Assembly (NCBI GenBank): GCA_016795485.1
Contig: JAEUHM010000019.1
Span: forward strand, 1 to 64,000
DNA: 64,000 bases
Direction of reading: 5' to 3'
Source: Verrucomicrobiaceae bacterium
Lineage (GTDB): Bacteria; Verrucomicrobiota; Verrucomicrobiia; Verrucomicrobiales; Verrucomicrobiaceae
How positions within the stretch are numbered: position 1 is the first letter of the stretch; each line of letters begins with the position of its first letter. The position numbers were made by a program, and so were the translations under genes. Under the pieces are notes generated by a model. The model made no database searches, was not told where the DNA came from, and saw nothing but the letters and a program-made list of their open reading frames with translations. Shown in pieces: positions 25,007-32,565 of this stretch.

Positions 25007-25396
25007 CTACTTCTCCATCTCATCGCAAAACTCGCGAAACGCCCGCACTTCCTCATCGGTCGCCACACCGGCTACGATGTGGCCAGCGAGACTGCGGATG
25101 ATGTAGGCCTGCTCGGGTGGCAGGGAGAGATTTTGGATCACATCACGAGCCACAGCAGCAAAGGTGTTTCCATTGTAAAAGCAGAAGGGAGCCATGCGAT
25201 GGCATCGTCGGCACAGGTCGATGGCTTCATACAATCGCATTTCCGTCTCAAACCGGCTCTCCCACAACTGCCGCGTCGTCTCATGTCCATCCGAGGTCGG
25301 CTTGTGCAAAGCCGACTTCGCCTGGCAGAGCATCGCGTTTTGCAGTGTGATGAACTCCCAAGAGTAGGTTCGCAGCCAGTCCTTGGTCAGTGTCAT
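25007..25396 (-). CDS. Small conserved-looking protein of unknown function
   Basis: 129 residues; no family recognised. It is mainly helical, with a C-x-x-C-H motif in YEAIDLCRRCHRMAPFCFYN and a charged C-terminus (RAFREFCDEMEK). The CxxCH lies in a cytoplasmic-looking protein without a signal peptide, so heme attachment is unlikely and metal binding is only a possibility. It is transcribed with the 64-residue gene just upstream (25400-25594; 3-base gap) and converges on the amidohydrolase gene. The two could be a small module such as a toxin-antitoxin pair, but no sequence signature supports that. Confidence 0.55.
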   Translation of the reverse strand: MTLTKDWLRTYSWEFITLQNAMLCQAKSALHKPTSDGHETTRQLWESRFETEMRLYEAIDLCRRCHRMAPFCFYNGNTFAAVARDVIQNLSLPPEQAYIIRSLAGHIVAGVATDEEVRAFREFCDEMEK

Positions 25397-25399
25397 GGC

Positions 25400-25594
25400 T
25401 CACTTGGTGGCTTGCTGTTGCTCTGCCTTGATCTTTTTCAGCTCCGCCACTCCCGCACTTTTCAGAAAGCCTTTTCCCGTCTTGGCATACACCGGCTCCG
25501 CCGCAAAACGCTCCTGGATCGCCAACGCATCTGCCAGCACCCGTTGAAAGGCGGGACTGTTCAGTAGTTTCGGATCAATCTTCGTCGTATCCAT
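25400..25594 (-). CDS. Small protein of unknown function
   Basis: 64 residues, Lys/Gln-rich at the C-terminus (LKKIKAEQQQATK) and helical throughout; the start MDTTKIDPKLLNSPAFQRVL is plausible. No family recognised. It directly precedes the 129-residue gene with a 3-base gap, which argues that both are real and co-transcribed. Upstream lies a gene-poor stretch. Confidence 0.5.
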   Translation of the reverse strand: MDTTKIDPKLLNSPAFQRVLADALAIQERFAAEPVYAKTGKGFLKSAGVAELKKIKAEQQQATK

Positions 25595-25997
25595 GCCCTG
25601 AGTTTATCTTCCGCGCCCAGTCTCCGCAATCCCCGATTTCCCCGCAATTCGCCACTTGCTGCTCTGCCTTGGCGTTTTGATCCTTTCTGTGCCTACCGCG
25701 CATTCCGCAGGCCCGGCGCTTTACCGAGGCAGGCAGGCTTGACTCGGTCTGTTCGCCCACGCGCTGTGGGCTGCTCACGAGGCGCTACGCTTGGCGCACG
25801 GCAAGGAAGGAGGGTGTGCTTGGAGCTGTCGTTGCAGGAACTGGTGATGGCCACGGTGCTCTCTGTTAGTTGTCACGTTCTCAAGTCAAGAACACGGGAT
25901 ATTTGCGTGAGCGCGCCGTTTGCGGATACTTGCCCCCGACGAGCAGTGTCGTGAATTCTTCGAAGTTCGAGAGCCTGCGTCTCTTCGACAAACTCCG
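25595..25997. other. Gene-poor intergenic stretch
   Basis: About 400 bases between the small unknown genes and the second sigma factor gene. No convincing coding frame was seen on either strand. It contains a small hairpin (CCCAC at 25756-25760, GTGGG at 25766-25770) and should hold the promoter of the small genes. No tRNA or known RNA was recognised. Confidence 0.5.
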
Positions 25998-26747
25998 TTA
26001 GCCGCGCAGCAGGCCGAGCAGGTAGCGGACTTCGCCGTCCACCTGGGAATCGTCGGCGACGGTGCGGCGGATCTCGTTGCGCAGGACAGCGCCGAATTCG
26101 CGGCGCAGTTCGAGGGCGGCTTGTTTCACCGCGCCTTCCGTCATGCCGAGGGCTGGGGCGATTTCTTGATACTTGGCGGTTTCGTGGCCAGCAAGGAGGC
26201 CGCGCAGGTGCAGGAAAAGTTGCTCGCGGTTTCGAGATTGGAGCCGGGCATGAAGCGTGGCCAGCGCATTGTCATAAACCGCCCGGGCCCAGCGGCGGTC
26301 GAAGGCTTCTTCGGGCGTGAGGTTGGCAGCGATCGGTGCGGCGCCGACGGATTCGAGTTCGTCCAGCGGCAGCGGGGCCTGGCCGCTGCCGCGTTTCTGG
26401 GCGTTGGCGGCGCGGTGCTGATCGGCGCGCCAGTGCTGCAGCGAAGTGAGCAGGAAGGATCGAAAGAGGCCGTTGCCTGGCTCGATGTGGCGCAGGAAGT
26501 CCTTGCTGAGCAGGTGGGCGAAGAATCCCTGCACATCGTCGGCAGCAGCATGGTGGTCAGAACCTCGGCGGCGCACGAAGGCGTAAAGCGGCTGCCAGTA
26601 GGCGCGGGCGAGACGTTCCCAGCCAGCGAGAGCCTCGGATGGAAGTTCTCCCTGAGCCTGTTTGATCATGGACCACAGCGTGGCGGGAAAAGCCGCGTTC
26701 AATTCCGCGACATGATTGTTCGAGTTGCTGTCGGTCTGCGTGAACAT
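25998..26747 (-). CDS. ECF-type RNA polymerase sigma factor (second pair)
   Basis: 249 residues. The opening LNAAFPATLWSMIKQAQGEL parallels the F-x-TT-x-WS signature of the first sigma factor. Region 2 is seen in WERLARAYWQPLYAFVRRRG and AAADDVQGFFAHLLSKDFLR. The region 4 helix-turn-helix is YQEIAPALGMTEGAVKQAAL followed by ELRREFGAVLRNEI. There is no adjacent anti-sigma factor. It is divergently arranged with the WD40 kinase gene (starts 26850), sharing a 102-base promoter region, so sigma factor and kinase can be co-regulated without being on one transcript. Kinase control of the sigma factor is inferred from the pairing. Confidence 0.82.
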   Translation of the reverse strand: MFTQTDSNSNNHVAELNAAFPATLWSMIKQAQGELPSEALAGWERLARAYWQPLYAFVRRRGSDHHAAADDVQGFFAHLLSKDFLRHIEPGNGLFRSFLLTSLQHWRADQHRAANAQKRGSGQAPLPLDELESVGAAPIAANLTPEEAFDRRWARAVYDNALATLHARLQSRNREQLFLHLRGLLAGHETAKYQEIAPALGMTEGAVKQAALELRREFGAVLRNEIRRTVADDSQVDGEVRYLLGLLRG

Positions 26748-26849
26748 TGGTCAGAGGCTACAGGAACGCATCGTGGCGGGCAATTCTGTGATGAGGCTGC
26801 GTTTTTCTCCTGACCTCCGCCCTTTGAAATCGTGTATAACGACAACGAC

Positions 26850-29800
26850 ATGCCCACAGAGACTTCACGATGCCCGGAATGCAGCGCCCCGCTGGAGGCG
26901 GATGGCGTGTGTCTGGCGTGTGCGTTGGGTGAGGCGCTGGCGGTGGATGGTTCGGAGCCGGTGACGCAGATCGTGGACAGTGGGTTCGGGAGCTTTGCAC
27001 CGCAGGCGGGGATGTTTGGCAAATACCTCCTGCGGCGCACGCTCGGTGCGGGTGGGATGGGCGTAATTTGGGAGGCGGAGGAGACCTCAGTCCACCGCGT
27101 GGTGGCGCTGAAGATGATCCGCGGCTTCGCGTTCTCGTCGGAGGCGGAGAAGCTGCGCTTCCAAACGGAGGCTCAAGCGGCGGCGCATCTGGACCACCCG
27201 CACATCGCGCCAGTTTACGAGGTGGGCGAGGCGGAGGGGCAGCCGTTCTTTACGATGAAGCTGCTGGAGGGCGGCACGCTGGCGGAGCGGCTGAAAGCGG
27301 GCGCGCTGCCTGCGAAGGAGGCGGCGCAGATTATGGAGAAGCTGGCGCGGGCCGTTCAGCACGCGCATGAGCGCGGTGTGCTGCACCGGGATTTGAAGCC
27401 GGGCAATGTGCTCTTCGACAAAGCTGGCGAGCCCTTTCTCACAGACTTTGGTCTGGCGAAGCTGGCCGATGCGGAGCAGGGCCTGACGCTGACGAATGCC
27501 CAGATGGGCACGCCGGCCTACATGTCGCCAGAGCAGGCGCGAGGCCGGGCGCGCGATGTGACCACGGCGAGCGATGTGTGGGCGCTGGGCGCGATGCTTT
27601 ATCAAATGCTCACGGGGCGGCTGCCGTTTCCGGGGAGCACGCCGGCGGAGATTTTCAGCCACATCGCGCATGATGAACCGGTGTCGCTGCACACGCTGGC
27701 AGCCTCGACGGACAGCGATCTGGAGACGCTGTGCCTGCGCTGTTTGGAAAAAGAATCCGAGCGACGTCTGCCCAGTGCTGGGATGCTGGCGGACGAGCTG
27801 GCGCGATGGTTGCGTGGTGAGCCGCTGCTTTCGCGGCGCGTGTCGGGCACCGAGCGTGCGCTGCGCTGGGCGCGGAGGCATCCGTGGCGCGTGGCGGCGG
27901 GCGCGGCGCTGGTGACATCGCTGCTGGCGGGGACCATTGTGAGTCTGGCGATGTGGCAACGATCGGAGAAGAATCGCCGAACGGCGGTGGAACTCGCCGC
28001 GGCAGAGCGCTTCACGGGCTACGTCTCCACGCTTTCCGCAGCGCTGGCTGCGCGGGAGCGGCATGATTTTGGCAAAGCCAGGCAATTTCTCACTTCGGCT
28101 CCCGAGGAGCATCGTGGGTTTGAATGGCGGCTGCTGGATGAGTTTTGCAAAGGCGACCAGCGCTCGCTCTTTCGGCTGCCCGGCGGTGAAATGCCCGATG
28201 CACTAGCTCCGGGGCCGGACGGCGAATCACTCGCCATCGTCACGCATGGCGGCGTGCTGCATCTTTGCCGCCTGGACGGTTCAGCGCTGCGTCCGCCGCG
28301 CCAGCTTCCTGCGGTGGCGGGCAAGGCTGATCTTGCGACGGTCAATCCGCATGAATACCACGGCCTCGCCTACGCGCCCGGCGGGAAGCACTTCGCGTGT
28401 GCGTTCCGGAATACCGTGCGTGTCTTCGATGCGGAGACGCTGGAGGTCGTCTTCGAACGCAACGACTACCTCATCCAGCCGCAGACGGCCTGGCTGGATG
28501 AGCGCCGCCTGCTTTACGGGCATGATCGGGGCACCGTTCGCTTGCCAGGAGTCAGTGCGTGGATCTTTGATGTGCAGGATCGCAGCACCATCGAGCTGCC
28601 GCAGCAGTGGAGCGCACCGCTCACGGTCAGCGCTGACCGCAGCCTGGTGGCGCTGACCGGAGGTGGCAGGTATGAGGTGTCCTTCCTCCATGCGGCGGAT
28701 CTCGCCGGTGCCACTCCGCTTCAGAACGCCACGCCCATCGGTCGCTGGACCCAGCATTCCTTCGGAGGAACCGGCTGGGCGCATGAGCTGGCGCTGTCGC
28801 CCGATGGGAAATACTTCGCCACCCTGTGCGGCCCGTCTGATGACCCCTTGGACTACTTGGAAATCACCGAGACAGCCACCGGCAAGGTGCTGCTGAAACA
28901 GGGCTACCGGGATGCCATGACGAGCTTGGTGTTTCATCCCACGGACCCGATCCTCGCCGTCGTCGGCACGGATGCCGCCGTGCGGATGTTCCACTTTACG
29001 CGGCCCATTCCCGCAGGCCAGCCCACCTACGACGACGACAGCCATCCGATCATCCGCGAGCCGCTCAATGGCAATGGCGCGCACAGTCCGCCGCATCGCC
29101 TGCTCACGCGCGCCGCGCAGAGCGGGCGGTTCGTGTTTCTGCTGGGGCACGAGGGCAGCGGCACCGGCGTGGCCTTCACACGGGATGGCAAAAGCCTCAT
29201 CACCTCCGCCGCCGACGGCACCGTGCGCCGCTGGGATCCCGGATCGCTCGTGCCGAACACCCGCATCGCCGAGATCCGCATGCTGCAACTGGAGCACCAT
29301 CCCTCTGCCTCGCCCGATGGCTCCCGGCTGCTCTATGCCAGCGGCTCCAATGAAACGCGCTACTGGCAGGAAGGCCGCGGCTACACCCGTCTCGCGGACG
29401 ATCACCTGCCGCTCGCCGTCCTGCCCGGGGGCCGACTCGCCATCATGGAGCGCAAGTCCAGCGACATCATCCTCTGGCAGGAGGAAGGCGATGTCATCCG
29501 CGAGACGGACCGCATTCCCGGCCCCGGCTACATCCAGGGCTTCAAGGGACTGCTGCGCGGGCTGGTGTTTCCCGGCGGAACGAAGATCGCCGGCGTCCTC
29601 CCAGGGCGCGTCTTTGTCGTCGATCTGGAAAAGCGCACCGTCGCCGCCACGCGGAATCAGAACTGGCAAACCGGGAACTCCCGCGCCTGGGACATCGCCA
29701 TCTCGCCCGATGGCCGCACCATGGCCGCCACGGGTCTGGGGCACACCGTCCGTCTCTACGACCCTGCCGATCTGACCAAAGCCGCGACGACCGTCGGCAC

Positions 29801-30242
29801 CTTCCGTACCTACGACACCGCGCTCGTCTTCCATCCCGACGGCAGCCGCCTCTACTGTGGCAATGAAGACGGCCGCGTCCGTGTGTTCGACACCGCCACC
29901 TGGCAGGAACTCCCCGATGAAAGCTGGCAGGCCCAGAGCGGCCCCGTCACCGCCCTCGCCATCAGCCACGACACCCGCCTCATCGCCACCGCCGGCGACA
30001 CCACGCTGAAACTCTGGCTGGTGAAAAAAACCGCCAACGCCGCCCGCGTGGAGATGCTCAGCTTCTCCACCTACCACCCCGCCGCCTGGCTCCACATTGC
30101 CCGCGATGCCGACGGCAGCGACCGCGCCCTGCTGAACGCCCAGCCCTACTTCCCCCTGGAAATCTGGCCCGGCTCCCACACGCCCATCACAGCGACATCG
30201 GCGAACAAGATCAGCCCGCTGAAGGTCCAGCGGGCACGGTGA
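26850..30242 (+). CDS. Membrane Ser/Thr protein kinase with WD40-type propeller
   Basis: 1130 residues from the ATG at 26850; an in-frame GTG at 26832 is the alternative. The N-terminus is a zinc ribbon (CPECSAPLEADGVCLAC). The kinase domain follows: LGAGGMGVIWEAEE, VALKMI, HRDLKPGNVL, LTDFGLAKLAD, GTPAYMSPEQARG, so all catalytic motifs are present. A membrane helix (WRVAAGAALVTSLLAGTIVS) comes next. The remaining ~750 residues have WD40-like repeats (LVFHPTDPILAVVGTDAAVR, VAFTRDGKSLITSAADGTVR, VTALAISHDTRLIATAGDTT, ending TLKLWLV), forming one or two propellers outside the membrane. It is divergent from a sigma factor gene and likely signals to it. Unlike the first kinase it lacks an FGE-like domain. 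Confidence 0.88.
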   Translation: MPTETSRCPECSAPLEADGVCLACALGEALAVDGSEPVTQIVDSGFGSFAPQAGMFGKYLLRRTLGAGGMGVIWEAEETSVHRVVALKMIRGFAFSSEAEKLRFQTEAQAAAHLDHPHIAPVYEVGEAEGQPFFTMKLLEGGTLAERLKAGALPAKEAAQIMEKLARAVQHAHERGVLHRDLKPGNVLFDKAGEPFLTDFGLAKLADAEQGLTLTNAQMGTPAYMSPEQARGRARDVTTASDVWALGAMLYQMLTGRLPFPGSTPAEIFSHIAHDEPVSLHTLAASTDSDLETLCLRCLEKESERRLPSAGMLADELARWLRGEPLLSRRVSGTERALRWARRHPWRVAAGAALVTSLLAGTIVSLAMWQRSEKNRRTAVELAAAERFTGYVSTLSAALAARERHDFGKARQFLTSAPEEHRGFEWRLLDEFCKGDQRSLFRLPGGEMPDALAPGPDGESLAIVTHGGVLHLCRLDGSALRPPRQLPAVAGKADLATVNPHEYHGLAYAPGGKHFACAFRNTVRVFDAETLEVVFERNDYLIQPQTAWLDERRLLYGHDRGTVRLPGVSAWIFDVQDRSTIELPQQWSAPLTVSADRSLVALTGGGRYEVSFLHAADLAGATPLQNATPIGRWTQHSFGGTGWAHELALSPDGKYFATLCGPSDDPLDYLEITETATGKVLLKQGYRDAMTSLVFHPTDPILAVVGTDAAVRMFHFTRPIPAGQPTYDDDSHPIIREPLNGNGAHSPPHRLLTRAAQSGRFVFLLGHEGSGTGVAFTRDGKSLITSAADGTVRRWDPGSLVPNTRIAEIRMLQLEHHPSASPDGSRLLYASGSNETRYWQEGRGYTRLADDHLPLAVLPGGRLAIMERKSSDIILWQEEGDVIRETDRIPGPGYIQGFKGLLRGLVFPGGTKIAGVLPGRVFVVDLEKRTVAATRNQNWQTGNSRAWDIAISPDGRTMAATGLGHTVRLYDPADLTKAATTVGTFRTYDTALVFHPDGSRLYCGNEDGRVRVFDTATWQELPDESWQAQSGPVTALAISHDTRLIATAGDTTLKLWLVKKTANAARVEMLSFSTYHPAAWLHIARDADGSDRALLNAQPYFPLEIWPGSHTPITATSANKISPLKVQRAR

Positions 30243-30362
30243 TTTGGCGGCTGCCCGGGCGGTCAAACCGGATCGAAGAGCTTCCGACGGCAGCGTTTGG
30301 GCGGGATGGTTCTTTTGATCCCGCTCCGCCTGATGACTGGGTGCTGGAAAATGGACGCTGAC
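30216..30362 (+). pseudogene. Possible frameshifted tail of the WD40 kinase
   Basis: In the frame shifted relative to the kinase end, the sequence reads EGPAGTVIWRLPGRSNRIEE then LPTAAFGRDGSFDPAPPDDW and VLENGR before a TGA at 30360-30362. GTVIWRLPG is a plausible closing strand of a propeller blade, and the sequence overlaps the last kinase codons (PLKVQRAR). Either the kinase lost about 40 C-terminal residues to a frameshift, or this is the end of a second decayed gene. Confidence 0.35.
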
Positions 30363-30400
30363 GCAGAGCTGCCCCAGCAGTTGCCTCAAATCAGTGCGGC

Positions 30401-31225
30401 TTATTCAAAGAGCTTCGGGGAAACGCCGTGTTTTTTGTCCCAGCCGATCCATGCGACATCGGTGTGATTGAAGGAATGCTCGATTACGGACCATTGCCCC
30501 TTCTCGTCCTTCTTGAGCAGGCCTGCCGCATTGTTTTCGAGATCACCCGCTTTTGCCGCAGACTTGTATTTCGTCTTGCTCCAGTCAACCTCCTTGTCGT
30601 CGGCCAGTTGCAGCGAACACACGATGAACGCCCACTCCCCGATGACATTCAGCTTGTGGATTTTGAAGACTACGGCCTGACCATTGACTTCTTCGATCAT
30701 GGGAACACGAAACGCATCGCAGAGGGCTTTGCGAAGAGCGGATCCGGCCTCCGGAGTGGTGACCTTTGCCTCCTCGCCGCCAGCCGGCTTCTCTTCAATA
30801 TTCTTAACAGAGTCCACAAACAGGCCGAATGCATGACAATGAAGGCCCGTGCCGGAGGAAACCCGCCCGCAGATCGTGATGTTTTTCCCAAGGAAGGCCT
30901 CCAGTGCGGAATCGTCACCGCCGATCAACTTGACCTCCATGCCCTCAAGTTCTTCGTCGGTATCCCCCGGATCGAAATCTGCCGCCGCCTTGACGACAAT
31001 CTTGTTACGGGTGGTGAGGAAAAAAGGAAACGCCGCGTTGCCGTCGGCATCATTGGTTTTGATCTGCTCCAGCCTTCCGGAAAGCGTCGCCTTGTTCCCG
31101 AAGACGAGTTCCGTCGGTGCGGTTTTCGCCCTGGGCTTGGAATCCTCGGCCGCAACTGCCTGCCGGACATGACCCAAAGCAAGTGTCAGTGCGAGGATGA
31201 GGAGTTTGGATGGAAAGTGCTTCAT
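30401..31225 (-). CDS. Secreted protein with DUF4431-like domain
   Basis: 274 residues with a clear signal peptide (MKHFPSKLLILALTLALGHV, cleavage near AVAAED). Residues about 40-145 look like a DUF4431-type small barrel: ATLSGRLEQIKTNDADGNAA, then KIVVKAAADF, GMEVKLIGGDD, GKNITICGRVSSGTGLHCHA and FGLFVDSVK, where the Gly-rich C-H-x-F end is the family's most recognisable element. The remainder (about 165-270; ALRKALCDAFRVPMIEEVNG, WAFIVCSLQLADDK and HSFNHTDVAWIGWDKKHGV) fits a second beta-rich domain seen after DUF4431 in some exported proteins. Convergent with the WD40 kinase gene. Function unknown. Confidence 0.65.
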   Translation of the reverse strand: MKHFPSKLLILALTLALGHVRQAVAAEDSKPRAKTAPTELVFGNKATLSGRLEQIKTNDADGNAAFPFFLTTRNKIVVKAAADFDPGDTDEELEGMEVKLIGGDDSALEAFLGKNITICGRVSSGTGLHCHAFGLFVDSVKNIEEKPAGGEEAKVTTPEAGSALRKALCDAFRVPMIEEVNGQAVVFKIHKLNVIGEWAFIVCSLQLADDKEVDWSKTKYKSAAKAGDLENNAAGLLKKDEKGQWSVIEHSFNHTDVAWIGWDKKHGVSPKLFE

Positions 31226-31298
31226 GGTAGAGATGGGTAGAGATGGAAATCATTGGTTTGCCTGCCGGTCTCAGGCTACGACTGGCTGGGGCAAAGGA

Positions 31299-31368
31299 AT
31301 GCGCCGTGTGCGGGGCCAGTGGCCTCCCAGCTGTGCCTGGAGGCTTCGCGCCCCAACACACGGCGCAT
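31299..31368. repeat. Long imperfect hairpin element
   Basis: ATGCGCCGTGTG (31299-31310) and CACACGGCGCAT (31357-31368) form a perfect 12-bp stem. It continues with GGGG (31312-31315) against CCCC (31351-31354), and a separate inner stem CCTCCCAG/CTGGAGG (31323-31343) sits inside. It lies in the 246-base gap between two minus-strand genes encoding secreted proteins. It could be a folded RNA in the leader of the gene ending at 30401, a terminator of the gene ending at 31472, or a mobile repeat. Confidence 0.65.
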
Positions 31369-31471
31369 GGATTTGGATTGGAATCAGGTGGGTGGCATCC
31401 AAGCCAGAGGCATCACTCTGCATGACGCGGAACTGGCTTTAAGAGCGGAGCAGCCTTGACCCCGCTGCTGT

Positions 31472-31882
31472 TCATTTCAGTTTCTGAAAAAGCTGATCCG
31501 GATTGTCACGGCCGCCGGCTTTGTTTCTCAGAAGAATAAACACACCCGGGGACTTTTCAGACACCGCGTTCTCCCCAGTTCCCCAAAGGATGAAGTTCCA
31601 TCCATTGGAGTTCTGGTGGAGCTGCCACACCGACCTATCCGTCTTATTACCATTGGTCACGACTGGCGCTCCTTCCTCGTTGGAGCCGGCGCGCAAATAG
31701 CCTTTTTCGGCTGGGGTCCCGCCCGTGATAAGGACATAGACTTGCCCCGGTTTGGGCCCGGGTTCCGTAGTGAAGATGAATTTTCCACCTGTGGGGGTTT
31801 TCCACTCATCAGCCTTTGCATGGCTGGCCATCAAGAGGGTGAGTGTAACGAGTGCGGCGATTGTTTTGCTCAGTATTTTCAT
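31472..31882 (-). CDS. Small secreted protein of unknown function
   Basis: 136 residues from the ATG at 31882 (MKILSKTIAALVTLTLLMAS, signal peptide ending near HAKA). The frame is open further upstream, but that part has no signal-like start and is rejected. The mature protein has strands FIFTTEPGPKPGQVYVLITG and VWQLHQNSNGWNFILWGTGE, which suggest one small beta-rich domain. No family recognised. It lies about 245 bases before the DUF4431-like gene on the same strand. Confidence 0.6.
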   Translation of the reverse strand: MKILSKTIAALVTLTLLMASHAKADEWKTPTGGKFIFTTEPGPKPGQVYVLITGGTPAEKGYLRAGSNEEGAPVVTNGNKTDRSVWQLHQNSNGWNFILWGTGENAVSEKSPGVFILLRNKAGGRDNPDQLFQKLK

Positions 31883-32151
31883 GTTTGCGATTTTAGGTTT
31901 GGTGTTTGGAAGGGCCGCTTCGGATTGAAGCCGCCACACTCCTTTCCACGAATTCCGTGAGGCGAGGTCAGGCAGAATCTGATTTTTCATTTTTTCTTTG
32001 AACCCGCCAGTCCGTCCTCCCAACACCAGGGTTTCTCGACGCCAACTCCTGACCGCTGCCGCGCTGCCCGAAGTGTCCCCGCGCCAGGCCGCCGTCGAAA
32101 CCATCGCCACCCACTGGAGCCGCAGCGCCCCGCAAGCCGCCCCCTGGGCCC

Positions 32152-32265
32152 TACGACAACACGGGAGCCGTCATCTATGCCGGTCTGCTCGCCGTGCCGG
32201 AACCCAGTCGCGCGCTGCTGCTGGGAATGATCGGAGCGACCTTCCGCCGCCGGTGCCAGCGTTGA
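32152..32265 (+). pseudogene. C-terminal fragment of a PEP-CTERM protein
   Basis: The frame reads YDNTGAVIYAGLLAVPEPSR then ALLLGMIGATFRRRCQR before TGA. This is a typical PEP-CTERM sorting tail: V-P-E-P, a short hydrophobic segment and an Arg cluster. Such tails direct exported proteins to exosortase in biofilm-forming bacteria. The rest of the protein is missing. Confidence 0.75.
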
Positions 32266-32347
32266 ACGACCCAATGATGGATTTGGCAGGACGGCCAGAG
32301 GTGGCAAGGAAGCCCGTTCCTGAAGTCAGCGTGGCTAAAGTGGATAA

Positions 32348-32557
32348 GCAGCCGCTGCTGAAGGCGTGGCTGCTGTGCGTAATGTGAGCCAAAAAGTGAC
32401 GTTCATTCTCCCCAGCAACTGGGAAGCCGGCAAACTAGATGCGGAAGCCATGCTGAATGTCATCGCCTAGTCGGCGCGTTTTGAAATGCCCGCCAAGAGC
32501 GTCGAATCGACCTACCTCGAACACGACGAGATCACCGCCGCGCTCGCCATCACCTAA
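32348..32557 (+). pseudogene. Fragment of an unidentified protein, broken by TAG
   Basis: One frame gives AAAAEGVAAVRNVSQKVTFI then LPSNWEAGKLDAEAMLNVIA, a TAG at 32468-32470, and SARFEMPAKSVESTYLEHDE then ITAALAIT before TAA. The sequence on both sides looks like one protein; a CAG-to-TAG change would explain the stop. No start codon or 5' part is present. Family not recognised. Confidence 0.55.
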
Positions 32558-32565
32558 TCCAGTCC

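Larger units (their letters stand above)
31883..32565. other. Gene debris region
   Basis: About 680 bases with no intact gene. Pieces of unrelated reading frames follow each other: LPEVSPRQAAVETIATHWSR-type helical repeat sequence (about 32065-32150), a PEP-CTERM tail (32152-32265) and a longer fragment with an internal TAG (32348-32557). These are broken 3' ends, as left by repeated deletion or recombination. The region should also hold the promoters of the genes at 31882 (minus) and 32566 (plus). Confidence 0.65.

Noticed and set aside
25595-25997. tRNA, tmRNA or other known RNA gene in the gene-poor stretch
   Set aside because: No cloverleaf, CCA-end or conserved loop could be traced; only one small hairpin was visible.
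28281-30389. 702-codon antisense frame opposite the WD40 kinase
   Set aside because: Long open antisense frames are expected opposite GC-rich coding sequence; the plus strand has clear kinase and WD40 motifs, and the antisense product has no recognisable domain.
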